64,000 nucleotides of DNA from DATMNI01 sp035570275 (lineage in GTDB: Bacteria > Acidobacteriota > Terriglobia > Bryobacterales > Bryobacteraceae), in contig DATMNI010000217.1 of assembly GCA_035570275.1 (NCBI GenBank), forward strand, positions 1 through 64,000. The letters are read 5' to 3'. The translations under genes were made by a program, and so were the position numbers. The notes under the pieces were generated by a model. It was not told the origin of the DNA. It did no database searches and saw only the letters and a program-made list of their open reading frames with translations. Positions 16,292 through 23,991 of the stretch are shown piece by piece; position 1 is the first letter of the stretch; the number at the start of each line of letters is the position of its first letter.

Positions 16292-16687
16292 TTAGAATGC
16301 CGCCGCCCCGGCTTCGGCGACAGCGTGATCCTGATCTCCCGAACCGCCGCTGACGCCAACCGCGCCAACCACCTTTCCATCGCGCTTCAACGGAATGCCA
16401 CCGGCGAAGATCATGATCTTGCCGTCGTTCGAGGCGTGAATTCCAAAAAACTGCCCGCCCGACTGGGAATGGGTCGCCAGATCCTTGGTGGTGATGTCGA
16501 AGGCGCGAGAGGTATACGCCTTCTTCATCGAAATATCGATGCTGCCGATCCACGCGCCGTCCATGCGCACGTGTGCCACGATGTTACCGCCCGCATCGGC
16601 AACGGCGATGTTCATGGGCTGTCCGATTTCCACGGCTTTCTTCTCCGCTGCCGCGATAATTCTGCGTGCGTCCGCTAATCCGACCAT
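16292..16687 (-). CDS. GlcG/HbpS-family protein
   Basis: A 131-residue protein with the GlcG/HbpS fold: 'ARRIIAAAEKKAVEIGQPMNIAVADAGGNIVAHVRMDGA', given here only as separate landmarks ARRII, VADAGG and HVRMDGA. The C-terminal half carries 'GGIPLKRDGKVVGAVGVSGG'. Members bind heme or act as small ligand-binding or accessory proteins next to oxidases and dehydrogenases. No signal peptide is visible, unlike the paralogue at 50455. It lies 34 bases upstream of the formaldehyde-dehydrogenase-like gene on the same strand, so they are probably co-transcribed. Confidence 0.82.
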   Translation of the reverse strand: MVGLADARRIIAAAEKKAVEIGQPMNIAVADAGGNIVAHVRMDGAWIGSIDISMKKAYTSRAFDITTKDLATHSQSGGQFFGIHASNDGKIMIFAGGIPLKRDGKVVGAVGVSGGSGDQDHAVAEAGAAAF

Positions 16688-16765
16688 CTTATCTCCTTCA
16701 ACGTCGTGTTTCAGTCTACCCTGGCCGCCTTCAGTGGAACCATCGTGAGCGGTCCCGCCTCCCGG

Positions 16766-17161
16766 CTATTTCGGTGGCGCGGCGGCATCCGCAGGAGGCG
16801 CCGTCAGCGGCATCGTCGCACCGCGATGGCAAGTGTAACAGCTCACACGCCGCTTGCCGTCCTGCGGGAACTTGCCGTTGATCTCACGCGCCATGGAAAG
16901 CATGGTGCGCGCGATTTCCTTTTTGGGATTCTCGTCACTTGCAAAATCCGGAGGGCCCCCTGTTCCGGCCACGTGACAATAGGTACACTGAACGCCTAGC
17001 GCCACGCGGAACGATCGCATGGTTTCAAGGAGTTGCTCTCCGGTCAGGCCTTTCAAAAGTTTTAGGTTCTTCGGTTCCGGCATGGGCGGGCCCTTTTTGG
17101 GGGCATCCTGTGACAGGGCACAAACCGGCAGGAAAAGCGCGACAGCTACCAGTAAACGCAT
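16766..17161 (-). CDS. Exported diheme-type cytochrome c (photosynthetic reaction-centre cytochrome-like)
   Basis: A 131-residue protein with a signal peptide (1-18) and two heme-attachment sites, CTYCH (residues 59-63) and CYTCH (about 106-110), spaced as in the small 'reaction-centre cytochrome c subunit-like' proteins common in acidobacteria. It ends in an Ala/Pro-rich tail. I chose ATG 17161 because the signal peptide begins there and because a good promoter (-10 at 17169-17174) lies directly in front; the longer start at 17197 would sit upstream of that promoter. The transcript would then be nearly leaderless. Probably a periplasmic electron carrier. Confidence 0.82.
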   Translation of the reverse strand: MRLLVAVALFLPVCALSQDAPKKGPPMPEPKNLKLLKGLTGEQLLETMRSFRVALGVQCTYCHVAGTGGPPDFASDENPKKEIARTMLSMAREINGKFPQDGKRRVSCYTCHRGATMPLTAPPADAAAPPK

Positions 17162-17168
17162 GGGCGGA

Positions 17169-17213
17169 ATACTATCACACGGGTGGAATGGTGTCAACGT
17201 GTCTGATATGACA
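17169..17213 (-). promoter_or_regulatory. Promoter plus TGTCATATCAG site for the cytochrome gene
   Basis: On the minus strand: TTGACA (17192-17197), 17 bases, TAGTAT (17169-17174). Just upstream is TGTCATATCAG (17203-17213), a one-mismatch version of the palindrome found at the promoters at 5973, 17286 and 18393. Confidence 0.68.
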
Positions 17214-17285
17214 GAAATCTGCGGTTGTTACATTTGCAGATCTCGCCGGGTGACGCCGCAAATCAAAGTCCAAAGCGAGGGATAT

Positions 17286-17314
17286 TTGACATATCAAAAC
17301 CACCGCTCTATCAT
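17286..17314 (+). promoter_or_regulatory. Promoter with TGACATATCA operator for the 17341 gene
   Basis: TTGACA (17286-17291), 17 bases, TATCAT (17309-17314), pointing at the membrane-protein pair. The palindrome overlaps the -35 box. Confidence 0.7.
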
Positions 17315-17340
17315 TCAGGGAGCATTCAGATCCCCCTCGA

Positions 17341-17844
17341 ATGGAGGTCCGGTTGTCCTTCTACAGTTTCTGCCTGTGGCTGCAAAACACGCCCTGGGGC
17401 ACGGGCATACGCGAGTCGACCCTGGTGTTTCCGATTATCGAGACCATGCATGTTCTGGGGCTTGGCCTCTCGGTAGGGACGGTCGCGGTCTTCGATCTCC
17501 GCCTTCTTGGCCGGGGCCTGCGGCGCGAACCGGTGTCGCAAGTGATGAGCCAGATTATGCCTTGGTCTATAGCCGGGCTTGTGTTGATGTTCCTGACGGG
17601 CGGGCTACTGTTCTGGTCGCAAGCCCTCAAGGCCTACGGCAGCGTGTTTTTTCGGATCAAACTGCTGCTCCTTTTGCTGGCCGGCGTGAACGCGTTGGTT
17701 TTCCAGTTGACGGTCTATCGGAGCATGGCCACCTGGGACCAGGCGGAGGTCACGCCTCTGCAGGCCCGCCTGACCGGGGGACTTTCGCTGGCGCTGTGGA
17801 TCGGGATCATCGCGGCGGGACGTACCATGGCGTATACGTTTTAG
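17341..17844 (+). CDS. Four-helix integral membrane protein (DUF6644-like), first of a tandem pair
   Basis: About 160 residues with four hydrophobic segments, and paralogous to the next gene: both share 'FPIIET.H.LG', a leucine-rich second helix and a late 'LSL.LW.G...AGR' segment. I associate it with the DUF6644 family from memory. Function is unknown; inner-membrane location is clear. ATG 17341 lacks a ribosome-binding site, whereas TTG 17353 has GGAGG five bases upstream and matches the paralogue's N-terminus better, so the true protein may be four residues shorter. Transcribed from the operator-bearing promoter at 17286. Confidence 0.75.
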   Translation: MEVRLSFYSFCLWLQNTPWGTGIRESTLVFPIIETMHVLGLGLSVGTVAVFDLRLLGRGLRREPVSQVMSQIMPWSIAGLVLMFLTGGLLFWSQALKAYGSVFFRIKLLLLLLAGVNALVFQLTVYRSMATWDQAEVTPLQARLTGGLSLALWIGIIAAGRTMAYTF

Positions 17845-17856
17845 GGGATTCTGGAA

Positions 17857-18333
17857 ATGTCGCTGCTGCCCTTTTTTCGATGGTGTGATGGCACGTGGAT
17901 CAGCGTCGCGATTCGTGACTCGCGCTTCCTGTTTCCCATCATCGAGACGTTCCACCTTCTGGGAATCACGATGTTGCTCGGCACACTCCTGCTGGTCAAC
18001 TTGCGCCTCTTCAATCTGGGAATGCGCCGCCAACCCATTGACCGGCTGGCCTTGGAACTGCGGCCTTGGACGTTGGGAAGCCTGGTCGTGATCCTGGTTT
18101 CCGGCACTCTTCTCTTCCTGTCGGAAGCTTTGAAATGCTATGACAGCGGTCCCTTTCAGTTGAAAATGCTTCTCCTCTTTCTGGCGATCCTGTTCCAGTT
18201 CACGGTGCATCGCCCGTTCACGATGTCCGCGAAGGCGCTCATCACGCCGTTCCGCGCGCGGCTGGTGGGCTCGCTTTCGCTGATGCTATGGTTTGGCGTC
18301 GGCCTGGCGGGACGCGCGATTGGATTTTTCTAG
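17857..18333 (+). CDS. Four-helix integral membrane protein (DUF6644-like), second of a tandem pair
   Basis: A 158-residue paralogue of the preceding gene, 12 bases downstream, with the same four hydrophobic segments and the conserved 'RFLFPIIETFHLLG' opening helix. No cofactor motif such as paired histidines across helices is obvious, although histidines occur in 'IETFH' and 'TVHRPF', so a heme- or quinone-linked role next to the cytochromes is possible but unproven. The two probably form a heteromer or arose by tandem duplication. Confidence 0.75.
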   Translation: MSLLPFFRWCDGTWISVAIRDSRFLFPIIETFHLLGITMLLGTLLLVNLRLFNLGMRRQPIDRLALELRPWTLGSLVVILVSGTLLFLSEALKCYDSGPFQLKMLLLFLAILFQFTVHRPFTMSAKALITPFRARLVGSLSLMLWFGVGLAGRAIGFF

Positions 18334-18338
18334 CCTGC

Positions 18339-18374
18339 GGAGCCGCGACTTGTCGTTCGACCATCAGGGAGCGG
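18339..18374 (+). repeat. REP-like repeat family A, long form, single copy
   Basis: GGAGCCGCGACTTGTCG, then CGACCATCAGGGAGCGG, immediately after the stop of the second membrane-protein gene. It matches the long arm at 23183-23220. Confidence 0.7.
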
Positions 18375-18392
18375 GATTGCGCTTTCTGCCCC

Positions 18393-18421
18393 TTGACATA
18401 TCAGTTTGGGGCCTGTAGCAT
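18393..18421 (+). promoter_or_regulatory. Promoter with TGACATATCA operator for the 18477 gene
   Basis: TTGACA (18393-18398), 17 bases, TAGCAT (18416-18421). The palindrome covers the -35 box exactly as at 5973 and 17286. Confidence 0.7.
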
Positions 18422-18476
18422 AATCCGAGTGGATGCCGTGCTGCATCCAGGTATGCGCATCCTCCGGAGAATGTCG

Positions 18477-18914
18477 ATGAAGAGAATGTCGTTGATTGCA
18501 ATAGCCGCCGGTTTCGTCGTGCTACTGGCAGCCCTGCCCGTGCTCGCCCATCACTCCTTTGCAGCGGAATTCGATATGAATAAGCCGGTCACCCTGGTCG
18601 GAGTGGTCACCAAAGTCGAGTGGATGAACCCCCACACGCACTTCCTAATCGACGCGAAAGATGAGAACGGTAAGGTGACGAATTGGGATCTCGAGACCGG
18701 CAGCCCGAATGCTTTGTCGCGCCGCGGCTGGACGCGGCATTCGCTGAAGGAAGGGGACCTCATCACCGTCGATGCGTTTCGCGCCAAGGACGGCTCCAAT
18801 CTGGCTTCCGCCCGGATGGTCAAGCTGGCGGATGGACGCAAGGTCTTTGCCGGTTCCGCGGATGATGGTGGCCCCGGTTCCACCAGTGGGACGGTCACGC
18901 CGGCTAAACAGTAG
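18477..18914 (+). CDS. Small exported protein, DUF6152-like
   Basis: A 145-residue protein with a signal peptide (about 1-22, ending 'PVLAHH') and a compact beta-rich body containing 'LVGVVTKVEWMNPHTHF' and 'LSRRGWTRHSLKEGD', typical of the DUF6152 OB-like family. Function is unknown. I chose ATG 18477 because GGAGA lies seven bases upstream; starts at 18453 and 18471 are in frame but poorly placed. It is the first gene behind the promoter at 18393, and the next exported protein follows 73 bases later. Confidence 0.78.
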   Translation: MKRMSLIAIAAGFVVLLAALPVLAHHSFAAEFDMNKPVTLVGVVTKVEWMNPHTHFLIDAKDENGKVTNWDLETGSPNALSRRGWTRHSLKEGDLITVDAFRAKDGSNLASARMVKLADGRKVFAGSADDGGPGSTSGTVTPAKQ

Positions 18915-18987
18915 CCGCCCGGTTGTGATCGACCCAGGTGATTGGGATCGACCGGAACGCCCGCTATCGGGTAGAGGAGATTTCCAC

Positions 18988-19779
18988 GTGAGCCAACAAA
19001 TACATTCGCTCCTGTTTTCAGCGGCCGCAATCGCCGTCGTGTCTCTGGTATCCACGCCCAGCCTGGCGCAACCTCCTGGCGGTAGAGGACGGGGAGCGGC
19101 GAAAGACGAGGTCGCTTTGCCCACTCCGCGGTTGCCTGGCGGCAAAGTCGACTTCGGCGGAAAAGGGGCCTGGGCGCCGATTTGGGTTCTGGATTGGGCG
19201 GATAAGAAATGGGTGACCCAGCAGATTGATGTGCCCTTTACGCCCGCGGGTCTGGCATTGTTCAAGGAGCGCCGGGCCAACAATTCCAAAGACGACCCGG
19301 AAGGATATTGCCTGCCCGCCGGTGTGCCTCGCTACACCGGCACCCCGTACCCGTTTCAACTCATTCAACTGCCCGATCGGGTTGTCATCCTCTACGAAGG
19401 CGCGTCCCACATGTATCGCGTGATTATGATGGACGCCAAGCATTCCGCGGATCCGGATCCTTCCTGGCTGGGAGAATCCATTGGCTGGTGGGAAGGCAAC
19501 GACACCCTGGTTGTCGATACCATAGCTTTCAACGGCCGGACGTGGCTGGATTATGTCGGCCACCCCTCCAGCGAGTCCCTGCACGTCATCGAAAAGTATC
19601 GGAGACCCGATTTTCGCACCATGGTGTACGAAACGACGATCGAAGATCCGAAATACTACACGAAGCCTTGGACGACCAGTTTCAAGGTCAAGTTCGAGCC
19701 TGGGTGGGAGATCAAAGAGTACGTCTGTCTGGAGAACAATAAAGACCTGCTCCACCTCGGGACGACGGAACCGAAATAA
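18988..19779 (+). CDS. Exported hypothetical protein
   Basis: A 263-residue protein with a signal peptide (about 1-27, 'STPSLAQ') and a Gly/Arg-rich stretch after it. The body has 'CLPAGVPRYTGTPYPFQLIQ' and 'WWEGNDTLVVDT', a pattern I have seen in acidobacterial exported proteins of unknown function. The GTG start at 18988 has AGAGGAGA seven bases upstream. It follows the DUF6152-like gene in the same direction and probably shares its promoter. No catalytic motif can be named. Confidence 0.75.
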   Translation: MSQQIHSLLFSAAAIAVVSLVSTPSLAQPPGGRGRGAAKDEVALPTPRLPGGKVDFGGKGAWAPIWVLDWADKKWVTQQIDVPFTPAGLALFKERRANNSKDDPEGYCLPAGVPRYTGTPYPFQLIQLPDRVVILYEGASHMYRVIMMDAKHSADPDPSWLGESIGWWEGNDTLVVDTIAFNGRTWLDYVGHPSSESLHVIEKYRRPDFRTMVYETTIEDPKYYTKPWTTSFKVKFEPGWEIKEYVCLENNKDLLHLGTTEPK

Positions 19780-19818
19780 TCTCTGGGTGGCAGGTTGTGA
19801 GGGGTACCCTCTGGGTCC

Positions 19819-19937
19819 GGCGGATTGTGAATCCGCCTTCGCGATGCGGCAGCGAGCGAGTTCGGATTGGCGGCCGTGCACAAGGTGCGGGCCGAGGCGG
19901 ATTGCCAATCCGCCGCAGGTTCCCAACCTGCCCCACA
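19819..19937 (+). repeat. Dispersed intergenic repeat family B, copy 2 (with an extra palindrome)
   Basis: GGCGGATTGTGAATCCGCC (19819-19837) is followed by the full element at 19894-19937: GCGGATTGCCAATCCGC, then GCAGGTTCCCAACCTGCCCCACA. It lies between the exported-protein gene and the GntR gene. Confidence 0.78.
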
Positions 19938-19982
19938 AAGGGCATTTTCGTGTTTCGGATGTGATATGCTAGTTCGATATTT

Positions 19983-20765
19983 ATGAAAGAGCGCCGGGAA
20001 GCTTCCGACTTGGCCGGAGAGGCGTACGTCGTCATACGGGAGCGAATCCTGCGCGGCGAAGTGGCGATCGGTCATGTCATTTCCCGCCGCAAAATCGCCG
20101 CCGAGCTGGGCATGAGTTTTCTGCCCGTTTCCGAGGCGTTCCTGAGGCTGGAGTTCGAGGGTCTGCTGGAGAGCCGTCCACGCGCCGGCACGCGGGTGCG
20201 GATCCCGAGCCGGGAGGACGTGCGCGGACACTACCTGGTGCGGGAAGCCCTTGAAGTGGAGGCCGCGCGGTTATTCTGCGAGACAGCAACCGCCGAGGAG
20301 AGGGCCGAGTTGCTCAAGCTGGCGGCGCGCGTGGACGCCATGTCGGTGCAACCGGAGACCAATCGGTTTCATTATTTGAACCTGCACGAAAAGCTGCACC
20401 ACCGGATTGCCGAGTGTGCCCGCTGCCCGGCCCTTTGCGATGCCATCGAGAAGACCCGCGCCCTTTCGTCCACCTGGCTTTGTGTGGCGCGCTCGTTTTC
20501 CAACGGCCGTGCCCCTCGCGGGCACCAGGAACTCCTGGAAGCGCTCGTCAATGGAGACCGCGAAGTGGCGGCCGCGGCCATGCGCGAACACGTGTCATCG
20601 AGCGGGCAGCGCGCCATCGAGCGCCTGGAGCCGTATTTCAAAGCGCGCAAGACGCACGGCAAGACGTATTCGCGAAACCCGAAAAAACAATTCTCAATTG
20701 CATCGCCAGCCGAGGGTGCGGCTGATCCCATGCGGCCGGCGGATACAGTTCCAGCCGCTTTATAA
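19983..20765 (+). CDS. GntR family transcriptional regulator, FadR/FCD subfamily
   Basis: A 260-residue regulator. The N-terminal winged helix (about 10-75) includes 'YVVIRERILRGEV' and 'ISRRKIAAELGMS'. The C-terminal all-helical FCD ligand domain (about 85-215) has its metal or ligand histidines in 'LHEKLHHRIAE', 'GHQELLEAL' and 'MREHV'. FCD regulators usually bind a carboxylic acid and are released from short palindromes. It converges on the ring-cleavage operon and is preceded by TGATATG (19963-19969), a half-match to the palindrome at several promoters here, so it is the natural candidate for that regulon (inference). The C-terminal tail is long and basic. Confidence 0.87.
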   Translation: MKERREASDLAGEAYVVIRERILRGEVAIGHVISRRKIAAELGMSFLPVSEAFLRLEFEGLLESRPRAGTRVRIPSREDVRGHYLVREALEVEAARLFCETATAEERAELLKLAARVDAMSVQPETNRFHYLNLHEKLHHRIAECARCPALCDAIEKTRALSSTWLCVARSFSNGRAPRGHQELLEALVNGDREVAAAAMREHVSSSGQRAIERLEPYFKARKTHGKTYSRNPKKQFSIASPAEGAADPMRPADTVPAAL

Positions 20766-20770
20766 GAAGC

Positions 20771-20797
20771 ACCGCTTTCTAACGGTCACGGCTCTGT
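20771..20797 (-). repeat. REP-like repeat family A copy supplying a gene's stop codon
   Basis: On the minus strand: ACAGAGCCGTGACCG, then TTAGAAAGCGGT. The TAG inside it is the stop of the dehydrogenase gene, so the last residues (QSRDR) are encoded by repeat sequence. Confidence 0.7.
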
Positions 20798-21702
20798 ACG
20801 GGGCCGGCCGCGGCGATTGCGGCGAGCGCATCCAGAACTTCGCGGTAACCGGCCGGCGCTTCGCCGCCGAATCGCGCCTTCAATCCAACCTGTACGCTCC
20901 AATCCATTCTCCGTGCGGTGGCTTCCGCCATGATGGGCTCGATGCCCAGCCCACGCAGCGTCTCGGCGACTTCCTCCATCTCCCGCGCCCGGCGCTCTCC
21001 GTGCGCTACTACGCGCCCCACCATGTAATCGGCCAGCTCGTGCCAGGTGATGCCCGGGAAAGTTTCCGCCAGCGACGCGAAGACACGCCGCTCGGCGCCG
21101 TAGCGGCTGGCTCCCAGAACGCACTCGGTGATGAGCGCCTCCATCCCCTTGACCATGATGCTGCGGAACATCTTGGTGGCGGCCGCTACCCCGATTTCGC
21201 TCCCCACAACCTCCACGCGCATGCCGAAAGGCGCCAGCCGTTCCGCAAATTCGCCGGCCGCTTCGCCGCCCGCCAGCATGGGCACGCGGTGTCCATGCGG
21301 CGGAACCGGCGCCATCACCGCGATCTCCACGAACCGCGCGCCGGTGGCCGTGATGGTTTGTGCAATCGACTGCTTCAGTGCCGGCGACACCGAATTGAGG
21401 TCCGCATAAAGGCGCCCGGTCCCTAGGTAAGGGGCGTTCTGCCCGGCGGCCAGCGCCGCCTGGTCGGAGGTGACCACGGATAAGATAATCTCGCTGGAAC
21501 GGATCAATTCCTCGTTCGTGTCCGCCAGCCGTGTCTCCGCTTCCGCGGCGCGGCGTCGAATCTTTTCACCAGACCCCGGAGTGCGGACATTGATGTCGTA
21601 GGCGGTGAGCCCCACGATGCCGGCCTGCCGCAGCCCTTTGGCGATGTGAAAGCCGGCTTCGCCAAAGCCGACGAAGCCGATAGATGGGCCGTTTTCCGTC
21701 AT
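20779..21702 (-). CDS. NAD(P)-dependent oxidoreductase, 6-phosphogluconate/3-hydroxyacid dehydrogenase type (DUF1932-like C-terminus)
   Basis: A 307-residue protein with an N-terminal Rossmann fold ('IGFVGFGEAGFHIAKGL', residues 7-23), the family lysine region 'AAATKMFRSIMVKGMEAL' (about 190) and a helical C-terminal domain resembling DUF1932. It probably oxidises or reduces a hydroxyacid intermediate. ATG 21702 overlaps the transporter stop as ATGA, which indicates translational coupling; longer upstream readings are out-of-phase shadow. Last gene of the ring-cleavage operon; its stop lies in a dispersed repeat. Confidence 0.83.
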   Translation of the reverse strand: MTENGPSIGFVGFGEAGFHIAKGLRQAGIVGLTAYDINVRTPGSGEKIRRRAAEAETRLADTNEELIRSSEIILSVVTSDQAALAAGQNAPYLGTGRLYADLNSVSPALKQSIAQTITATGARFVEIAVMAPVPPHGHRVPMLAGGEAAGEFAERLAPFGMRVEVVGSEIGVAAATKMFRSIMVKGMEALITECVLGASRYGAERRVFASLAETFPGITWHELADYMVGRVVAHGERRAREMEEVAETLRGLGIEPIMAEATARRMDWSVQVGLKARFGGEAPAGYREVLDALAAIAAAGPVQSRDR

Positions 21703-23123
21703 AATGCGCCAATCAACTTCCAATAACCGGTCGCGACCGCCAGCGTGATCAGGGCCATCACGGCGTAGGTATTGGCCAGCCGCACGCGATCTCCCGGACT
21801 GAAGGCCTGGCTGGCAGTGATGCCATCGCCCATCGCCACCCATATATTCTGGTAGGTCACCCAAAATGGCACCGAGGGAAGCAGCAGCGCCGCCGTCAGC
21901 ACCAGCGGCGGAATGCCGGCGGCGGTGGTAGTGTCCACGATGGGAACAAAAAGAACCGCGATGGCGATGAATCCGCTGGGATCGAGGAAGCGCAGCGCGA
22001 ACATGGCGATCGCCACCGCAGCCAGCAGCACTACCGGGCTGAAACTCAACCTTTGGACCACAGGCACGAAGTAGCCGGCCAGCCAGTCGGTGATTTTGTA
22101 CTCGGTCAGGACGTTTCCCAAGCCGAAAATGCCGCCCATGAACAGCAGCAGGGTCCACGACACTCCCCCGGCGATGTCGGAATCGCGAACAATGCCGGCC
22201 AGCGCAAAGACCGTCAGGCCGAGCATCCCGATGAAGAAGCTGGGAAGATGATGCCAGCGGTCCGTCGCCCAGAACACGATCGAACACGCCACCACCATCG
22301 CTGTGATCATCTCCGCCCGGCCCATGGAGCCCAACTCGCGCAGCTTGTCGCGGGCGAACTGCGGCGAGGCGGTCAGCGCCACCTCCGGCTTGAGCATCAG
22401 CGGATTGATCAGGAGAATCAACGCGCATAACAGCAGCGTCGGCGGTTCGAGCACGCGCGCGTACGCCAGCCAGCTCAGCGGCAGGTGTTTCACCTGGAAT
22501 AACGAATCGACCACCGGGCCGAACAGCGATCCATACAACAACCCGCAGCCCGGCACCACTGCCATTTCGACGGTAGTGAGCATGATCAGCGCCGAGCCCC
22601 TGCTGCGTGGGGGGAGCCCCAGCGACTGCACCAGCGCCCAGGCGATCGGCGCCATGATGGCGGTCCGCACCGTCATGGAAGGAATGCCTAGCGAGAGCAG
22701 GGCTCCGATGGCGAAGAACGCGCCCAGAATCCCCGGGTAGGTGGATGGAAACAGCGACAGAATGTGGAACGAGATGCGCTGCGCCAGACCGGTGTGCCTC
22801 ATGGCGAAGCCGTAAAACAGCACCGCCAGCAGCACCCACCAGGATCCGCTGGAGAATCCGCTGAGCGCCAGCGAGGGCTTAATTCCGGCGCCAATCATCA
22901 GCGCCATCATCAGCACTGATGCGACGCCGTTATTCATCACCTGGGTGGCCCAGAGTATGACGGTCAGGCCCGTGATGGCGAGCGCGGCCTGCGCGGTTCG
23001 GGAGAGACCGTGCGGCGTGGGAATCAGGAAAATGACCGCGCCCACAGCGACCGCCAGGGCGAGCGCGAGCCATGGAATGCGGGCCTGCGCGGCTGTTACC
23101 GGCTGGGCGGTGGTTGTGGACAT
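21699..23123 (-). CDS. DASS/SLC13-family divalent anion:sodium symporter
   Basis: A 474-residue polytopic membrane protein with about 11-12 hydrophobic segments and the DASS landmarks 'MALMIGAG', 'GALLSLGIPSMTVRTAIMAP' (first SNT-like loop, here with PSMT) and a C-terminal 'PSVPFWVTYQN' loop. Members import di- and tricarboxylates with sodium. Placed between the SDR and the dehydrogenase in the ring-cleavage operon, it may import an aromatic or tricarboxylic acid, but the substrate is not determined by sequence. It ends with an ATGA overlap into the dehydrogenase gene. Confidence 0.85.
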   Translation of the reverse strand: MSTTTAQPVTAAQARIPWLALALAVAVGAVIFLIPTPHGLSRTAQAALAITGLTVILWATQVMNNGVASVLMMALMIGAGIKPSLALSGFSSGSWWVLLAVLFYGFAMRHTGLAQRISFHILSLFPSTYPGILGAFFAIGALLSLGIPSMTVRTAIMAPIAWALVQSLGLPPRSRGSALIMLTTVEMAVVPGCGLLYGSLFGPVVDSLFQVKHLPLSWLAYARVLEPPTLLLCALILLINPLMLKPEVALTASPQFARDKLRELGSMGRAEMITAMVVACSIVFWATDRWHHLPSFFIGMLGLTVFALAGIVRDSDIAGGVSWTLLLFMGGIFGLGNVLTEYKITDWLAGYFVPVVQRLSFSPVVLLAAVAIAMFALRFLDPSGFIAIAVLFVPIVDTTTAAGIPPLVLTAALLLPSVPFWVTYQNIWVAMGDGITASQAFSPGDRVRLANTYAVMALITLAVATGYWKLIGAL

Positions 23124-23135
23124 ACGGTCTCCAAA

Positions 23136-23220
23136 ACCGCTCCCTTACGGTCGCGGCTCTGTTGGAGGCGTACGACATCATTCAGAGCCGCGACTTGTCA
23201 CTCGACCGTAAGGGAGCGGT
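23136..23220. repeat. REPIN-like inverted pair of repeat family A
   Basis: Two inverted arms, 23136-23161 (ACCGCTCCCTTACGG, then TCGCGGCTCTG) and 23183-23220 (CAGAGCCGCGAC, eight extra bases, then CGACCGTAAGGGAGCGGT), separated by 21 bases. It lies inside the operon between the SDR stop and the transporter start, where the transcript could form a long stem. Confidence 0.85.
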
Positions 23221-23227
23221 GTTACCT

Positions 23228-23977
23228 TCAGTGCAAATACCCGCCGCCGTCGCAGATAATCGTCTGCCCGGTAATCAGCTCGGCGTCGTCGCCGGCCAGA
23301 AACGCGATCAGGCCGGCGAGATGTTCCGGCGTGACCCGCCGCTTGATGGCCTGGTTGTTCATTACCCGATTGAAGGCCTCTTCCTGCGAGTGCTCCATCG
23401 TGCCCGGCGTCGCCACCATCCCCGGCATCACGGCGTTCACGGTGATGCCCTCGTCGCCCATCTCCTTCGCCAGCACGCGAGTCATTCCCATCACCGCGCC
23501 CTTGCTGGCCACATACGCCATCTGGCCGGGATTGGCCAGGAAATACGTGCGCGAAGCCACCATGATCACGCGCGGCGCGGCGCTCTTCCTGATCAGCGGA
23601 TACATGGCCTTGGTCACCAGGAAGTAACCGATGTAATTGACCTGAACAAAGCGGTTCACTTCCTCTTTGGTGAGCGAGTGCCAGGGCTTGCGCCCGGTGA
23701 GGATGCCAGCGTTATTCACCAGGATATCCACCCGGCCATGCCGCCCCTCAATCTCCTTGGCGGCGCGCGCGATTTGCTCCTCGTCCGTACAGTCGCAAAG
23801 CATCGAGTGTGCCTGTCCACCCGCGCCGTGAATCTCCCCGGTCACCTGCGCGGCGTCCTGCAAATCCAGGATTTCCACGGCCGCGCCTTCCCGCGCCAGC
23901 CGATGGGCCACGGCCCTGCCCAGACCGGCGGCCGCACCCGTCACCACCGCCACACGTCCCTTCAATCCATCTGCCAT
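23228..23977 (-). CDS. Short-chain dehydrogenase/reductase
   Basis: A 249-residue classical SDR with the nucleotide motif 'TGAAAGLGRAVA' (about 14-25), 'NNAG' (about 90), a serine in 'VASRTYF', catalytic 'YVASK', and 'PGMVATPGT' after it. It uses NAD(P)H to interconvert alcohol and ketone groups. Starting at ATG 23977, it is 14 bases downstream of the dioxygenase gene in a compact operon. A TGATATGGCAG element overlaps the start and resembles the operator seen elsewhere, but may be coincidence. The exact substrate in the pathway is unknown. Confidence 0.87.
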   Translation of the reverse strand: MADGLKGRVAVVTGAAAGLGRAVAHRLAREGAAVEILDLQDAAQVTGEIHGAGGQAHSMLCDCTDEEQIARAAKEIEGRHGRVDILVNNAGILTGRKPWHSLTKEEVNRFVQVNYIGYFLVTKAMYPLIRKSAAPRVIMVASRTYFLANPGQMAYVASKGAVMGMTRVLAKEMGDEGITVNAVMPGMVATPGTMEHSQEEAFNRVMNNQAIKRRVTPEHLAGLIAFLAGDDAELITGQTIICDGGGYLH

Positions 23978-23991
23978 ATCAGTTTGGTGCG

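Noticed and set aside
21703..22839. N-terminal extension of the 20779 dehydrogenase
   Set aside because: The open frame upstream of 21702 is a shadow of the transporter gene; the Rossmann fold begins at ATG 21702, coupled through ATGA.
23966..23976. Operator at the SDR start inside the operon
   Set aside because: TGATATGGCAG matches the palindrome with one mismatch but overlaps coding sequence within a tightly packed operon and lacks a clear promoter; kept only as a weak match.
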